Assembly (NCBI GenBank): GCA_026874595.1
Contig: CM049309.1
Location: 43,477,079-43,541,078 of the forward strand
DNA from: Sipunculus nudus
Lineage: Eukaryota; Annelida; Sipuncula; Golfingiida; Sipunculidae
Direction: 5' to 3'
DNA length: 64,000 nucleotides
Shown here in pieces: positions 1 through 11,100 of this stretch. The translations under genes were made by a program, and so were the position numbers. The notes under the pieces were generated by a model that worked only from the letters and a program-made list of their open reading frames with translations, did no database searches and was not told the origin of the DNA. Each line of letters opens with the position of its first letter. Within the stretch, counting starts at the first letter, position 1.

Positions 1-1550
1 AGTAAATGTTAACAAATTAAAAAAAAAAAACTACAGGACAATTTTTTATTGATTCAGTACATCCTTGGTGCTCTATAAGTTGAGGATGATTAGCTGAAGT
101 AGTTGCATCACGATGAGTGATACTACTAGCGATGCTAGTAGAATAAATTGGTCATGAAACGGAAAAGACAAACTGTTAGCGCCAGAACGTCTCGCTTTGG
201 TAATATATCACTTAGTTGTATTTGCCTACGATATGTGTATGTTTTTATTCACGTTAACCTGGCCAGGTCTTAAGAAGAATTTGCGATTTTACGACTAATC
301 GCAATTTTGCTACAGAACTCGATTATCGGGCTCTTTGCTTCTTATTTACAAGTATTTTGTCTATTTTAAATATGACATAAATATTTTTTTTCTTTTTTTC
401 TTGTTTTTATTTTTTATTTCTTTATGCGAGACATGCGAGACATGAAAAAGAAATTTGATGATTTCAATTACATTGATTTAGAGACGGGCCTTCATGCAGG
501 TTAAAAAATTTACGTCTGGAATTACTACGGAAAATAAAGATTATGGACGCATTTTGATCTAACTATACGTGGGCCTATTTATGGGTGCACAGAAAATGTA
601 AATTTTTGGGAACAGTGAAATTTTTTTTTTGCGTCTTGTGAGAAGTTCAATATAATTTTGAAGTATTTCATAGTATGATTATCATCCTAAACTAATTTTG
701 TATTGGCTTGTTTAGTTCCGTCTCGTAGTTTGTTAGACTGGTTGCATTCACTGTGGTCTTTTCACTTTGCAAATGTATTTTATGAAATGCATGGGTATTA
801 TTATTCACTAGAAGATAAATTAGTTTGGAAAAATGCAGAGTTTAATAAAGTAACTGAAGTTTACAAATGACTCAGCCCATAGGCCTTGAATCTAACATAA
901 ATGACACACTATCGGCAATATTAATCAAATATAATTCAGAATGCCGTCTGCGTTAGCTCCGTGAGCCCATCTGTAGCCTTTGTCCTGCCAAAAACAGTTA
1001 CAACAGAAAGGTTGGATAAGGGCGGGGCGAATAGGCCAGACCAAAAAGTTAATGGAAAACCTCAGCCCAAGACACCGGGGAAAAAAATCGATGCTTTTTT
1101 CATAGGTAAACGTGCAGAGTAGGACAGCGGCAATATTAGCCAAGTTGAATGGTCTTATCGATGTAAAATAAATGAAGCAAACCAGCTCATAAATCTAAAT
1201 GTCGGAATGCCACGCCCGAGAACCCACGAGGGCCATCAACAAGATCAACGGCTAGGCTTCTCAGGCCAAAAAGGAAATAAAAAAGAAAGTGAGGAAACAT
1301 CATTGCCAGGTAGAAACCTGTCTCATCCCATTTTGAGCACTCCTCTAGTTTTACTGTTCAATGATCGGTTAACATCTTTTGGAACTGTATCCAAGTAAAG
1401 ATGAAAGGTAGTTATCTCGCATGAAGAATTGCTTGAATTTAACGTCTACCAATTGTAACCACGAGAAAAACTTTTTAAAAGCAGCATTACTGCACTAGTT
1501 GTAGATATATACTCTAACTTTGTATCACTGTAACCAATTACACCGGAAAA
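1..1550. other. AT-rich non-coding DNA
   Basis: I see no convincing gene, splice-bounded exon or named repeat here. The short open frames around 925-1143 (-) and 1207-1398 (+) are under 75 codons, have no recognisable motif and sit among stop-rich flanks. Confidence 0.5.
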
Positions 1551-1943
1551 AATGCATTTTTTCAATTATGACAATGATAAAAAAGGGTTGTGTGTTGAAC
1601 GTATCGCCACCACAAAGCAGACAAAATTCTTTTACGAGAAAGGGGCGGATACAGAATCTTAGAATAGGGGGTGAGGTTTGGTGGTGGGGGTGGGGTAAGT
1701 ACACTAGCACAGGTAAGGATGTGTCGGGTTAAAATTTTTAATTCTATTTCCTGTATTTTTCAGATCAAAACAGAATGCATTATATTTATGAAAATGATAA
1801 AAACGGTTGTGTGTTGAACGTATCGCTACCACAAAGCACACGTTTTGGCTTTCCTGCTCTAACCAAAACAGAGACGGATACAAGGTCTTAGAAAAGCGGG
1901 TGGATGGGGGTTAGTTCCAAGGCACAGGTTAATAGTGTGTCGG
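1551..1943. repeat. Direct duplication, two ~170-bp copies
   Basis: The segment at about 1551-1729 recurs at about 1775-1943, a spacing of roughly 224 bp. Both copies share an AATGCATT start, a 'gttgtgtgttgaacgtatcg' stretch, 'accacaaagca', a 'cggataca' block, a G-rich run and a final 'gtgtcggg'. The copies differ by scattered substitutions and a few indels, so the duplication is not recent. A short frame at 1520-1732 is only a by-product of this repeat. Confidence 0.8.
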
Positions 1944-2588
1944 GGAGTGCTTGTAACCATTATGCACGATTCTCACTTGCTGAAGTATAGTCAAGAAAAC
2001 GATTCAAGTCGAAAACTCTGCGCATTTCGTAATAATGTTATTCTCCCAGATGCAAAGAAGGGGGCGCTGCTGTGTCCTCTCAAAATCCGCCCCTAAAAAA
2101 TCCCAGAATGACAAGCATGCCAAGGCCACTGAGTTGGAATTATGGCTGCCTCAAATTAAACTCACTAGATGATATTCTTCGTGTGCTGTGATGAGCGTGC
2201 CGACTCGTTCTGGAACTCAGAGTTGGACCCAGGCCTCACAATTTGTCATGGTAATATGTTACCCCTACAATGGCGCACTGCGAGGTGGTCTTTAGATTAA
2301 TGCTGCAATGCCCGTACCGTGAAATATAACATGTCTCGGACAAGAAGAAATATATCGTATTCTTGGCCCTGAACACTATCTGAATTTTCAATGAAATATT
2401 CCTATTGAAGCCCGCCCGTCCCTACTGGATTGACAACTAATCATATTGTAGGACCGTATTAAGGATGGGCGCTCCCACCAAGCCGCGGATCTATAGATAA
2501 ATGACAACGCTCGCTTATGGAATAGTTAATCGAACAAATATATAGTTTTCAAAGCCATAGATTGTTGAACATATCTGGCACATTTTGT
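1944..2588. other. Non-coding, nothing recognised
   Basis: No gene or clear repeat was seen. The segment is moderately GC-richer than its flanks around 2040-2240 but carries no extended reading frame. Confidence 0.45.
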
Positions 2589-2860
2589 TGGCTGCAAAGC
2601 CTACCCGCCGAGGTGGTTATTCTACATTGGTACATTCTGGGGCCTGGACAACTGAGTGGTAATACGCTCGGTCTTCTCTGCTGGCGACCCGGGTTCGATT
2701 CCTGGCGTGGCTGTGAGAGTGGGTTGTAGTGGCCCGTCCAATTAAGGCCTGTGGTATTTCTCCGTGTCCTCCGGTTTCTTCCGCCGTTACTGACATCCGA
2801 ACCATGGAGAGTGCCTCGCATTAGTTATTATAACTAGTTGTAAATGCATGTAAAATAAAT
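2589..2860 (+). mobile_element. tRNA-derived SINE, copy 1
   Basis: A pol III type 2 promoter is visible: an A-box-like stretch around 2645-2662 ('ctgagtggtaatacgctcgg') and a textbook B box GGTTCGATTCC at 2692-2702, embedded in a tRNA-like 'ggcgacccgggttcgattcc'. The body (about 2715-2820) contains 'gggttgtagtggcccgtcc' and 'ctccggtttcttccgcc', and the tail 'attagttattataactag' ends AT-rich. Body and tail recur in reverse orientation at 28207-28355, which shows this is a dispersed element and not a tRNA gene. The family name is not assigned. Confidence 0.8.
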
Positions 2861-4573
2861 AATGTTTAATAACAATAATCATTTTTAATTTTACATTTGT
2901 ACAAATTTTCTGCCATTTATACCAATTTTATACCATGTTCTGATTACTTGCTACAGACTTGTGGTTTCCATTCAACTGTTTAGTATTATCCATGAGAGAC
3001 AATATGTTTTAGAATAAGGCAGAATATATTGATATATGTCTGTAAATAATACAGATGTTTTGTGGGATGTGACTTAATTTCGAACGTTCATAAGTTTAAC
3101 TGCTTTTTAATTGATTATTATACACTAACGTACAAAATCCTAGGGATTTAAACTTGGTGAGACCCTTTCTTAAACGGCATTCTGTTAATTATGCAAACAT
3201 AATGAAAAAATAACTCCCCAAATTAAGTTATGACACATCACTAATTTGTTTTTATATTTACATTTGCTACACGTCTTGTTTAAAAACTATGTTACTTATA
3301 GCTTCAAACCTCTAACACCATAACCCCATCCCCGAGAAAAAGATGATCACACAGTCTGTTAATCTGCTAATAGTTGGAACGCCACACTCTCAGCTTTAAA
3401 TCAACTTTATACAATTTGTGCAGACAGTATTTTCACGCAATACCATTACGAAATCCCATGGCCATTTTTGTTTGTTGATTTTCGGTTTCAAACTTTAGAT
3501 TAAATTTGTCTCAAGAGAGGAGAGGCCATCACCAGTGTAATATCGGATCAAGTCCCCCGCCTCAGCTATGGGGAGGAAATGCAAAGATAGATAGTTTAAA
3601 AGTTAAAGTGCTCTTTGGATTCAAAAGTGTCTCATTTTGAATAAGACCCAAGACACACACTGTGTTGTATAAGCAAACATACTTTTGTCATATAAGTCCG
3701 GCATCAATATTGAGAAAAAAAAAATATCCATATATTTTTAAATAAAGGTACCTATCTGCTGTCATTTTGACCTAAACTGATGAAATCGCAGTTTGGCCAT
3801 ACAGGATTTTTTTACAGCTTCAAGAGAAAAAGGGAAGAGTTAAGAAAGGTTGAGCAAGCTCATTTAAAATATCACATTCTTTCTTGAAAATATACAGATC
3901 TTAATATCAGTAATGAAAATTATGTTTGTAAATGAAACGAATGGTTAGTTATTTATACAAGAAATGTTCTGCTGACTTTCATTCACCATTTTACGAAAAA
4001 TCGTCGGGTGTGTCGTAATAAATGAATACAGGAGAGAAAGGATGAGAGCTAGCCGTTAAAAATTCCATAAAACACGACAAAACAATGTTATTTATCCGAG
4101 TATAGAGAGTTTAATTCCTTTTATCCCCCTTCATCCGCGCTTGCTGCTTTTTGGGCCTGATCGGTTTATGATGTTCCTTTTGCTGTTTGAGTAATTTATA
4201 ATCCCGCACAGATTATACAGTAAGTATTCATTCAAGGCGCTCCATGTAAATTATTTCTCAGATAACATCTCTGCCAGATGGCCCAGGTCGACGATATTAC
4301 AATTTTATATACCGTTCCTGACAGAGTGCATTATGGGAAATCCAGATTAAGCAGCCATGAACCATATGCCAGTCTACGAAACAATTCATAAGGTGGAACA
4401 TTATGCTCATGTATGGGAATTTTATAAAATATATATATAAAAGGTATGAAACTAGAATCATAACATCCTGGTGCCTACACAAACCATTTCAATGTTCAAA
4501 ACATTGTTCTCTTGTTGGTCAGATACGGCATTGCCTCTAAACCGAGTGGATTAAATTATTTTCTGTATTCCAG
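2861..4573. other. Upstream non-coding region of the membrane-protein gene
   Basis: AT-rich DNA with no supportable exon. It should contain the promoter or a non-coding first exon of the gene beginning near 4574, but I cannot place a TATA box or start site. A short reverse frame at 4297-4482 is not supported. Confidence 0.4.
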
Positions 4574-4693
4574 GGTCTGGCGCGTAACGGACGACAACAG
4601 AGGAGGTGACACAAGAGCAGACGAAGGCAGTAAACATCTTTTCGTCAATGTGAACATGCAAAGGAAGCTTTAGCGCTAAGAAAAACAAAACAA
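4574..4693 (+). other. 5' untranslated part of exon 1
   Basis: A pyrimidine-rich tract ending in CAG at 4571-4573 looks like a 3' splice site, suggesting an unseen non-coding exon further upstream. The 120 nt that follow lead to the start codon at 4694. Short upstream ATGs near 4650-4660 are followed quickly by stops, so they could act as minor uORFs. Without an upstream exon, transcription could also begin within this segment. Confidence 0.4.
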
Positions 4694-4913
4694 ATGGAAC
4701 CGGCAAATAACACAGCAATAATTTTGGCCATCATTGCTTTTATCTTGGATTTATCAGTAACCTATGACCCTGGATACTGCCAAGTCTTTGCTTATAACCA
4801 GAAGGGGTCACGTGACACCCGATCACATGACAAGCATTACTTTGCATGCTGCACCAACCCTGACGACAAGGCTTGTCGCGGCTTAACGTACCAGGAACCC
4901 ACCCAATCCGACG
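4694..4913 (+). CDS. Coding exon 1 (signal peptide, first Cys cluster)
   Basis: Starts at ATG 4694 in a CAA-ATGG context. It encodes the signal peptide and Cys 29, 52, 53 and 61, and ends at donor ACG|GTAAGG with one base of a split codon (phase 1). The frame reads open beyond the donor to 5014, but the strong donor and the phase match to exon 2 favour splicing here. Confidence 0.75.
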
Positions 4914-7900
4914 GTAAGGGTTTTTTAACACTTCATAAAAAAACACCACTATATATTCCAATAACAAAGCTCTCGCTTCCTTGTTGTAGGGTTCCATCAG
5001 CGGGCGTCCATTGATATTTAGTGGTTATCATGTCAACGAAATTATAATAAGATATTGTAGTTGTCTATCTTCATATTCGCGGGTTTTAAATTTCGCGATT
5101 CTCAATTTTTCAGTGTTTTGCGAGTGTTCCTTTTTGCGATCTCACAATACAACGTACAGACCTGTTTATCGTTCTTATGTGAATTAATGATATATCAAAT
5201 ATTATAGTAGACATTTGGACGATTTGATATAATTGAAAATGTTATTCCTCGAACATACATGATCTATTTTTATTCATGTTGTCAGCCTTTTATTTTTCAA
5301 CATTTCCTTCGACGATGGGGCCTCTCATTTACGAAACTTTAATTTTCGCGAAAATTCCTGTTTCGCGAATACCGCGAATTTGAAAACCCCACGAACAAAA
5401 AAAAACAACTACAGTGGTCAAAAATTAAAGTGAATGAGGTGCCTGATATAGGATGAAAAATCTCATGATCTATCTCATCTATTTTAGGTCTACAACCTTC
5501 TGTATCTTGTGACCAGGTGACTTGGCGTTTGCCATTGTTTGTCAAGTTTTCCTCTGTACATAATGGAGACCAAATACTGAATTTAACCAAAAAGCAGGCC
5601 ATGTCATAATCACGGTTATTTTAGCCATCTCGATAAACACATGATTTGCATGTTTAAAGGAGATAACAAATTACCGTGGCAGCAGCTTGTTAATTTCAGT
5701 TTCACACCTGGTACTAATATAGAAACTCGTTTATTTTACTTTCCGGGGTCTGTTCATTGCTGTATCACACCAGTGTGGTACAAATATAGAAACTCGTTTA
5801 TATTACTTCCGGGATCTTTAACAAACTAGTTGGAAGTGAAAAGAATCCTGCTTTCATATATTAAAATATGCCGTTTCAGTAATAATTTAGAAATGGCTTT
5901 TGACTATTCTTGTATTGTTCAATGATCAGTGTTTGATCACTTTTGGTTTAATCTAAAAGACTGTAAACGATTTGCCATTACATAGAACGTAGTAATAAAT
6001 TCCAATCATTTAAAGGAACTGTGGGCAAATGGTAAAAATTTACACAACGTAATTACAAACACAAAGATGGGTAAAAGGTTTTCCTTCCATGCTTATATAA
6101 TTTTACATTTCTGCTTCACAGGTCTGCTTTATTGTGAATTGTGATTCCCTCTGCTTGAACAATCTTCAGATTTCAATTGGCGGCACATAGATTATATAGA
6201 AATAATAAAAGGAGGTGAAATTATTTGAATCCTTCCTTTGTTTTTTTTTTAATCCACAGTAGGCAGTGTTATATTTATGACCACGACATACGCGGGTTTA
6301 CCGTTTTTACTACCACTTTCAATAATTGAACTCATCCTCCATGGTGACATTTGAACAAGACATTTGAACATTTGGGTAATTGTAATATGTAACGGCAAAG
6401 TCATACATGGAAGGTTTCAGGCAGTTGAAGCCTGGTTGTACATCACATTTCACGTAAAATATAAATATGGGCAAATGTACTCTTTCTAAGCCTGCAGTTA
6501 TGTTGTACATGTTTCATGAGTATGCCGTTCCTTCCTCTTTTTAACCTGATAAAAAGCAATAAATGGTGAAATTCAAGCTGAACGAACAGACTGATCATCT
6601 GAAATCTAAAACACGGGTTTTGGTTGCTGTATTGTTCTTAGTCCCGTGAGTATTTTTAGATATGAAATCAAGTATTGAAAAAATATTTATCGTATTTATC
6701 ATATACTTACGGTTACCTTCATTTTCACAGGATGGACAATGACAAGGAACCCAAAGATTTTTCTTTTTTTTTTCAAAAATCTTCTTTTAGGTTACTTTTT
6801 TGCATATAAAAATATACTTTGTGGTTTTATTTAAATATCCAAAGTCTGAATTTAAATGGGGCTATGGCGTCCATAGATATCAATATCCTTATTTCGCACG
6901 CCTAAGCTCAGTGGGGAATATATAGTAATAGGCTCCGCCCGTTTGTCTGTCCGTCCGTCCGCCAGTCCATAAAAAATATCTTGGCGCAGCGAAAACAGTT
7001 TTACTGGGATCTACTACTTATTTTAATGAGTGTATCCTATCGGGCTCCCGGTTGATAAGTTTCGGGTCGCACTAGCATGAATTTTTTTTTAATGAATATT
7101 AAATTAAACAGGTCATTTGACGCAGGATTTCTCAAAACTGTTACTATTACTATAGATCTGACTACAGCGGCGGATTCAGAGCCCCCCCCCCCCCGTTGAC
7201 CTGTAATATCTCATATTTAATCTCTTTCTTTTCCAAGCTTTTCGAAATTACTTTTCATTTTTATATATCTCTTTTTTATTCCCGAGCAGTAAAAGTTATC
7301 CACATTTTATTACAGATTAATACATTTAAACGATGATATTTTGCAAGTTACAAACGTAGATGCGCGTTAACACCGTACAGTCATCAGCATATTACAAACG
7401 ATTGAATGTTTGGACTTTCCAGTTTAATTTGGTATCCAAATTTTGAAGAAATATAAAAATAATAACCGGTGACACGTGAATCCCAGCATGTCTAATTTGC
7501 ATGTACTTATATTGATTATAACGCTACTGTTGATATATCCAGCTACTTTACTTACCAGGACGATTCGTGACGTCACAAATACATACAATGCCGTTACTGT
7601 ATCGTAATATGATTAACTATGAAACTCACAATTAGTTAAGAAAGACGAAAAGAGTTGCGGGAAATGGTAAATTATGACCTATGATAACCCTTCACATGTA
7701 ACGATATCCTGCAACTGTCTGTGCACTGTACACAGGTTACATTGCCTGCGATACTCAGTGATCTCTCATAACTTTAATGAACTACTAATTTGTTTTAATG
7801 TAAATAAAATGTGAGATTTTTTTGTCTGAGATTTCAAAGGATTTGATATCACGCACTGTACATTTCCACGATTTCCTACTATATCGTTAACATCATAGGA

Positions 7901-10610
7901 ATATCGCAGACTTTCGCACCATGAGATTCCTGAATAGGTTCCAATTTCAGGAAATTCCTATAGGAGCCCGAGTATAATTGTGTAAAAACCAATACATATG
8001 GGTAAGGCTAAATAAAAAAAAACAGTTATGGTTCTCAGGCACCGCCCGCTTCAATTTTAAACCACCGCATCGAATATTTTTATTTTGATTTTCAAAAGAA
8101 ACTTACCAATTTTGAGCTCGTGCCGCTCGGGCATTTCTTTCAAGAAGATAAAATCATACCATTTTGATAAAATTTCCTTTGTCATGTAGTGCTCATACTT
8201 ATTTAGCAAAATAAATCTGTCATCATCATGCTTTTTCCTTATCATGTGACATTTTTATCGAAACATACAAAAAAGGTCCTGAGAACCAAATCTTATTTTT
8301 TTGGCCTAAAACTTGCTTTGATTTGTTAACATTTTTAGAGTTGTGTGGTGACACATCAGAGAACTCTCATCGGATCGGCCTTGAAACGTCGTTCGGGGAT
8401 TCCGGAAGCTTCCCTTGTGGGGGATGTTGCGGCCAACAGAGGGCATGGAAGACATGCAGTGAAAAATTCACGCATACGCCAAGATCACAATGTAAAGGCT
8501 GGGTGACTTGCTTTCACAGGGAATGTAAGGTTGGTGTAATGCAAAATGAATGATGAAGATAAAATGATAATAAAATATAAATATAATTTTCTTATAACAA
8601 AGATATATCATCTAGAGCTACAACGTAATTCAACGTGTATCTTCTTCCATGGTTTCCCGATGAGATACCTGTACTGGGGATGTGGGAGGAAGGTTTCGGA
8701 ATATTGTCGTAAATACTTCAAACTTTGTAAATGCAAGACATGGCCTACCTTGATTTGAAAAAAAAGTGTTTCCTGAAAGTAATTGTTCTTTTGATAATTA
8801 CTTTTATTAAAAAAGAGAAGAATATGTTTATTCTTGTCGTACGAGGGTTGTTTCTTTATTTCATATATAGGTGGTTTCTTTATATTTGACGTCTTTACAC
8901 ATTTCAGAAATATGCTGACTTTCGAAATACAAGTAAACAAGGAGACTGTGACCGTAGTGCATTCGTAACCCAGGTATGGTTTACATTGCATTAATGTATA
9001 GTTTCTACGACACCTTTTTTTCAGACATTTGCTTTCATTTATGGGTAGTCCTATGAATATTTAGATGGTAAATGAATGGTTTATTTTCTTTAGGGATTAG
9101 CTATAAGAAGACTTTAAAACTGTTCTCTCGATCTTACCTTACCTTTCACAATCACAATAACGATGAATGACTATAAATAGCGTTTTCTTTTAATGAGCCT
9201 TTTCCGTGTTAATATCTTGTTTGTTGTTCATAACTTTGAATTGACCCCTATTATAACACAAATAAATGTTACGGAACCAGCATGACAGCGAGAGTTCAAC
9301 CAGTACGGATTAAACTGCGAATGTAACAAACGGCCCGGCGAGGGTGTTACAACACGAGTTACGCCTATGTCACACAAAAAAAGAGCACCTGTAACATAAA
9401 AAGATCGTTTATTTACTTTAAGCAAAGATAGACCAGTAAGATAATTACAGATTTATAAATGGCGGACAATTTGATTCACTTGCAAATTATCTGTGCAGTA
9501 GTTGCTGAAATGTTATCTGTACGTAATGTAAATATAAATTTTGAATATGTGTTCGTATTTTCCAGCTTTCACACATTCAAGAGGTCATAAAGAACCAGTC
9601 AGGATATTCGACCTTGACCGCTTCCGGTTCCGGTATTAATGTCGCGGAGCCCCCGGAATCGTACCTTGACATGTGCTCAAGGTGTGAAGAGTTAGACAAA
9701 AAAACAAGGTGTACTCTGACGTGCTGCGAGTCAAAGTGCTGCGAGAGAACACCAAAATTACGGATCTCCAGGGTAAGCCAGCCAGAACAATACTTCATAG
9801 AAATGACCGTTTACATTAACATATTTTTAGTGCTAATCCCGGGAACAAGCCTTAACACCACAGTAACAGTTATTGCGTCATAATTTTAAAAGTGGGGTCT
9901 CGACTTCATGGCCGGGACCTGGGATAACATTACTACACGGTTAGCTTAAATCAGGAACAGGTCCCAATATCATAGCAACAATTATAACGCCATGATGATT
10001 ACCATGGTGTCCCGATATGTGTAATAAACGACAGTTTTAGCCCGCAATATGACTCCCACAATTAGCCTCCTCTTTAGAACTAATTAACTCATGGTTTTAA
10101 ATTACCTGGGCTGTTAATGAATTTTTAACTTTATTTTTGTCATATCCCGTTTCAAGCGTGGTATTGTAAGCGTATTTATGAAGTTGCTTCACAAACCCTT
10201 ATCATTAATTATGAGAGAGCCGTCATTATTTTCGTTCGCAATATATTGGGGGGGGGGGGCATTCCGACCATTAAACTTATTTATTCCTCGTACATCATAA
10301 GTCATTGAGTATAAAATTCTTTTTTATATGTATAAACGTAATTTATGCACCCTTCCTTTTCACCTTATAGGGAGGCGGGACGAGTTTTTCCGAGCCCTCT
10401 GCTGTATTTCTGGGCCTTAAGCCACTACAGATCGCGGGAATTGCTTTCGGGTCCATCTTGCTAATGGCGGCCCTTGTGGGGGCAGCACTGGTCATCATAC
10501 GTCGCGTGGTGCCCGGATGTGAATCGTTGGGTCCCAAGCGGGAGGACACTCAGATTCTGGTTATCGAAGGCCAGGAGGAACCAGACAGTGACCCAGAAAG
10601 CAATGAATGA
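4694..10610 (+). CDS. Cysteine-rich type I single-pass membrane protein (5 coding exons)
   Basis: Joining 4694-4913, 8339-8529, 8908-8973, 9566-9772 and 10371-10610 gives ~307 residues plus TGA. Residues 1-23 look like a signal peptide (hydrophobic 8-18). The ectodomain (24-246) holds 20 cysteines, including CC pairs at 52-53, 103-104, 212-213 and 217-218, and NxS/T sites at 144 and 169. Residues 247-271 form a hydrophobic helix starting LQIAGIAFGS. An RR stop-transfer pair, a juxtamembrane Cys at 278 and an acidic C-terminal tail follow. Intron phases are 1,0,0,0, and every exon but the exon 2 donor has good GT-AG signals. I do not recognise the family. A cell-surface receptor, adhesion or scaffold role is inference from topology only. 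The exon 2 donor is uncertain and further exons could hide in the 3.4-kb first intron. Confidence 0.75.
5699..5822. repeat. Imperfect tandem duplication (~65-bp unit)
   Basis: Two adjacent units each contain 'atagaaactcgttta' followed by 'ttacttccgggatct' or a near match, and start with a CACACC(T/A)G-like stretch. Offset is about 65 bp. It lies within intron 1. Confidence 0.7.
7165..7194. mobile_element. Terminal fragment of the GCGGATCC-ended element
   Basis: The stretch 'cagcggcggattcaga' at 7165-7180 resembles the terminus of the 118-bp element at 35951-36068, and is followed by 13 cytosines (7182-7194). No matching right end is visible, so this is a fragment or a diverged copy. Confidence 0.4.
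7568..7575. promoter_or_regulatory. CRE palindrome TGACGTCA in intron 1
   Basis: A perfect 8-bp cAMP-response-element consensus. Three more copies of the octamer occur in the window (29790, 53499, 57988). Function is inference only. Confidence 0.3.
8005..8307. mobile_element. Non-autonomous inverted-repeat element (TGGTTCTCAGG family), copy 1
   Basis: Inverted termini carry TGGTTCTCAGG at 8029-8039 and its reverse complement at 8278-8288. The symmetry extends outwards through an A-rich/T-rich stretch to GGCT/GGCC at both edges, about 30 bp per side. The interior matches the copy at 17333-17675, with shared words such as 'accaattttgagctc' and 'tttagcaaaataaatctgt'. No transposase is encoded. 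The right edge lies about 31 nt before the exon 2 acceptor, so it forms part of that splice region. The superfamily is not assigned because no clear target duplication is visible. Confidence 0.8.
8339..8529 (+). CDS. Coding exon 2 (central Cys module, 8 Cys)
   Basis: Follows acceptor TTTTTAG at 8332-8338; the alternative AG two bases later gives an immediate in-frame stop. The split codon restores Glu, then 63 codons carry Cys 76, 100, 103, 104, 113, 125, 131 and 136, including a PCGGCC motif. I end it at AAG|GTTGGT (8529/8530) because the frame must be phase 0 to join exon 3. The better-looking GTAAGG donor at 8525 would create TAA at the junction. GT at 8536 is a second phase-0 option. Confidence 0.6.
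8530..8907 (+). other. Intron 2
   Basis: Phase 0 if the AAG|GTTGGT donor is used. It contains an open stretch at 8618-8758 (about 46 codons, several Cys) preceded by an AG, but its phase fits neither neighbour without a stop, so I leave it as intron. Confidence 0.45.
8908..8973 (+). CDS. Coding exon 3 (22 codons)
   Basis: A 66-nt block between a pyrimidine-rich acceptor ending TTTCAG (8907) and a consensus donor CAG|GTATGG (8974). Open in one frame, phase 0 at both ends. It encodes one Cys (151) and an N-glycosylation sequon NTS at 144. The clean splice sites and compatible phase are the evidence; it is too short to judge by coding content alone. Confidence 0.6.
8974..9565 (+). other. Intron 3
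   Basis: Phase 0, AT-rich, GTATGG...TTTTCCAG. No embedded gene or repeat was recognised. Confidence 0.55.
9566..9772 (+). CDS. Coding exon 4 (membrane-proximal Cys cluster)
   Basis: Acceptor TTTTCCAG at 9565, donor CCAGG|GTAAGC at 9773, phase 0 to phase 0, 69 codons. It begins with a sequon NQS (residue 169) and a Ser/Thr/Gly-rich linker, then packs seven cysteines into 23 residues (196, 199, 208, 212, 213, 217, 218) just before the membrane. Confidence 0.7.
9773..10370 (+). other. Intron 4
   Basis: Phase 0, GTAAGC...CTTATAG. It includes a G10-11 run near 10249-10259. Nothing else was recognised. Confidence 0.6.
10371..10610 (+). CDS. Coding exon 5 (transmembrane helix and cytoplasmic tail)
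   Basis: Acceptor CACCTTATAG at 10370. Seventy-nine codons and TGA at 10608-10610. A Gly/Ser-rich stalk leads to a ~25-residue helix of Ile, Ala, Leu, Val and Gly, an RR stop-transfer signal, and a 36-residue tail ending in EGQEEPDSDPESNE. The tail has no ITAM, PDZ-binding C-terminus or kinase domain that I can see. Confidence 0.75.
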   Translation, partial: GGGTSFSEPSAVFLGLKPLQIAGIAFGSILLMAALVGAALVIIRRVVPGCESLGPKREDTQILVIEGQEEPDSDPESNE

Positions 10611-11100
10611 CCAGAAAAACGACCATTCCGAAGGAATGGATATACTCTGGCCTCGAGAGGACCTGTAAATGTAGCCTTCATGGAAGAAATCAATTTGACA
10701 GAATCTAAAGGCAATATACCTTAAGTTTTGCCGGTTGAGCGCATTGAGTATTCGTTGATCTACCAAGGAAAGCACTTGAAAACACAAATATATACACCCC
10801 GTTTAATTCTTGGAGTTTTTATGTGTCATACACTGGATGGACTGGGAAAAATGATTATTTGTGCACAAAATTGATCATTCATTTAACTCTATAAATGAAA
10901 TAAAACATTTGCTGTGGATGTATGCAACAGAGATCATTGGAAACTGATTTTAAAATAACTGTGAACCTCGAACATGTATCCGTGCTAACAAGTGTGTGCT
11001 GTCGCTGGATTCAATTTAATTTTTCAGAATGTTTGGAATAAATGTGGTTACATGCTAAGCCAAAAATAAATTGACATGCAATAATAAAGAGCACTTGAAT
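10611..11100 (+). other. 3' untranslated region with candidate polyadenylation signals
   Basis: AATAAA hexamers occur at 10899-10904, 11037-11042, 11065-11070 and 11083-11088. The first would give a ~310-nt 3' UTR and the cluster of three a ~490-nt one. I cannot tell which is used. Confidence 0.5.

Larger units (their letters stand above)
4914..8338 (+). other. Intron 1 (3.4 kb)
   Basis: AT-rich intron, phase 1. It holds an imperfect tandem duplication (5699-5822), a TCCG-rich simple stretch (~6950-6965), an element-end fragment with a C13 run (7165-7194), a perfect CRE palindrome (7568-7575) and a complete inverted-repeat element (8005-8307) next to the acceptor. No additional exon was supported, but a phase 1-1 exon could be missed by eye. 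Confidence 0.55.

Noticed and set aside
2645-2720. Functional tRNA gene
   Set aside because: A and B boxes are present, but the sequence does not close into a clean cloverleaf and continues into a repeated SINE body found again at 28207-28355.
8546-8758. Cys-containing frame inside intron 2 as an extra exon of the membrane protein
   Set aside because: The acceptor at 8615/8617 gives a stop or wrong phase with the upstream donor, and its possible donors leave phase 1, which gives TAA with exon 3.
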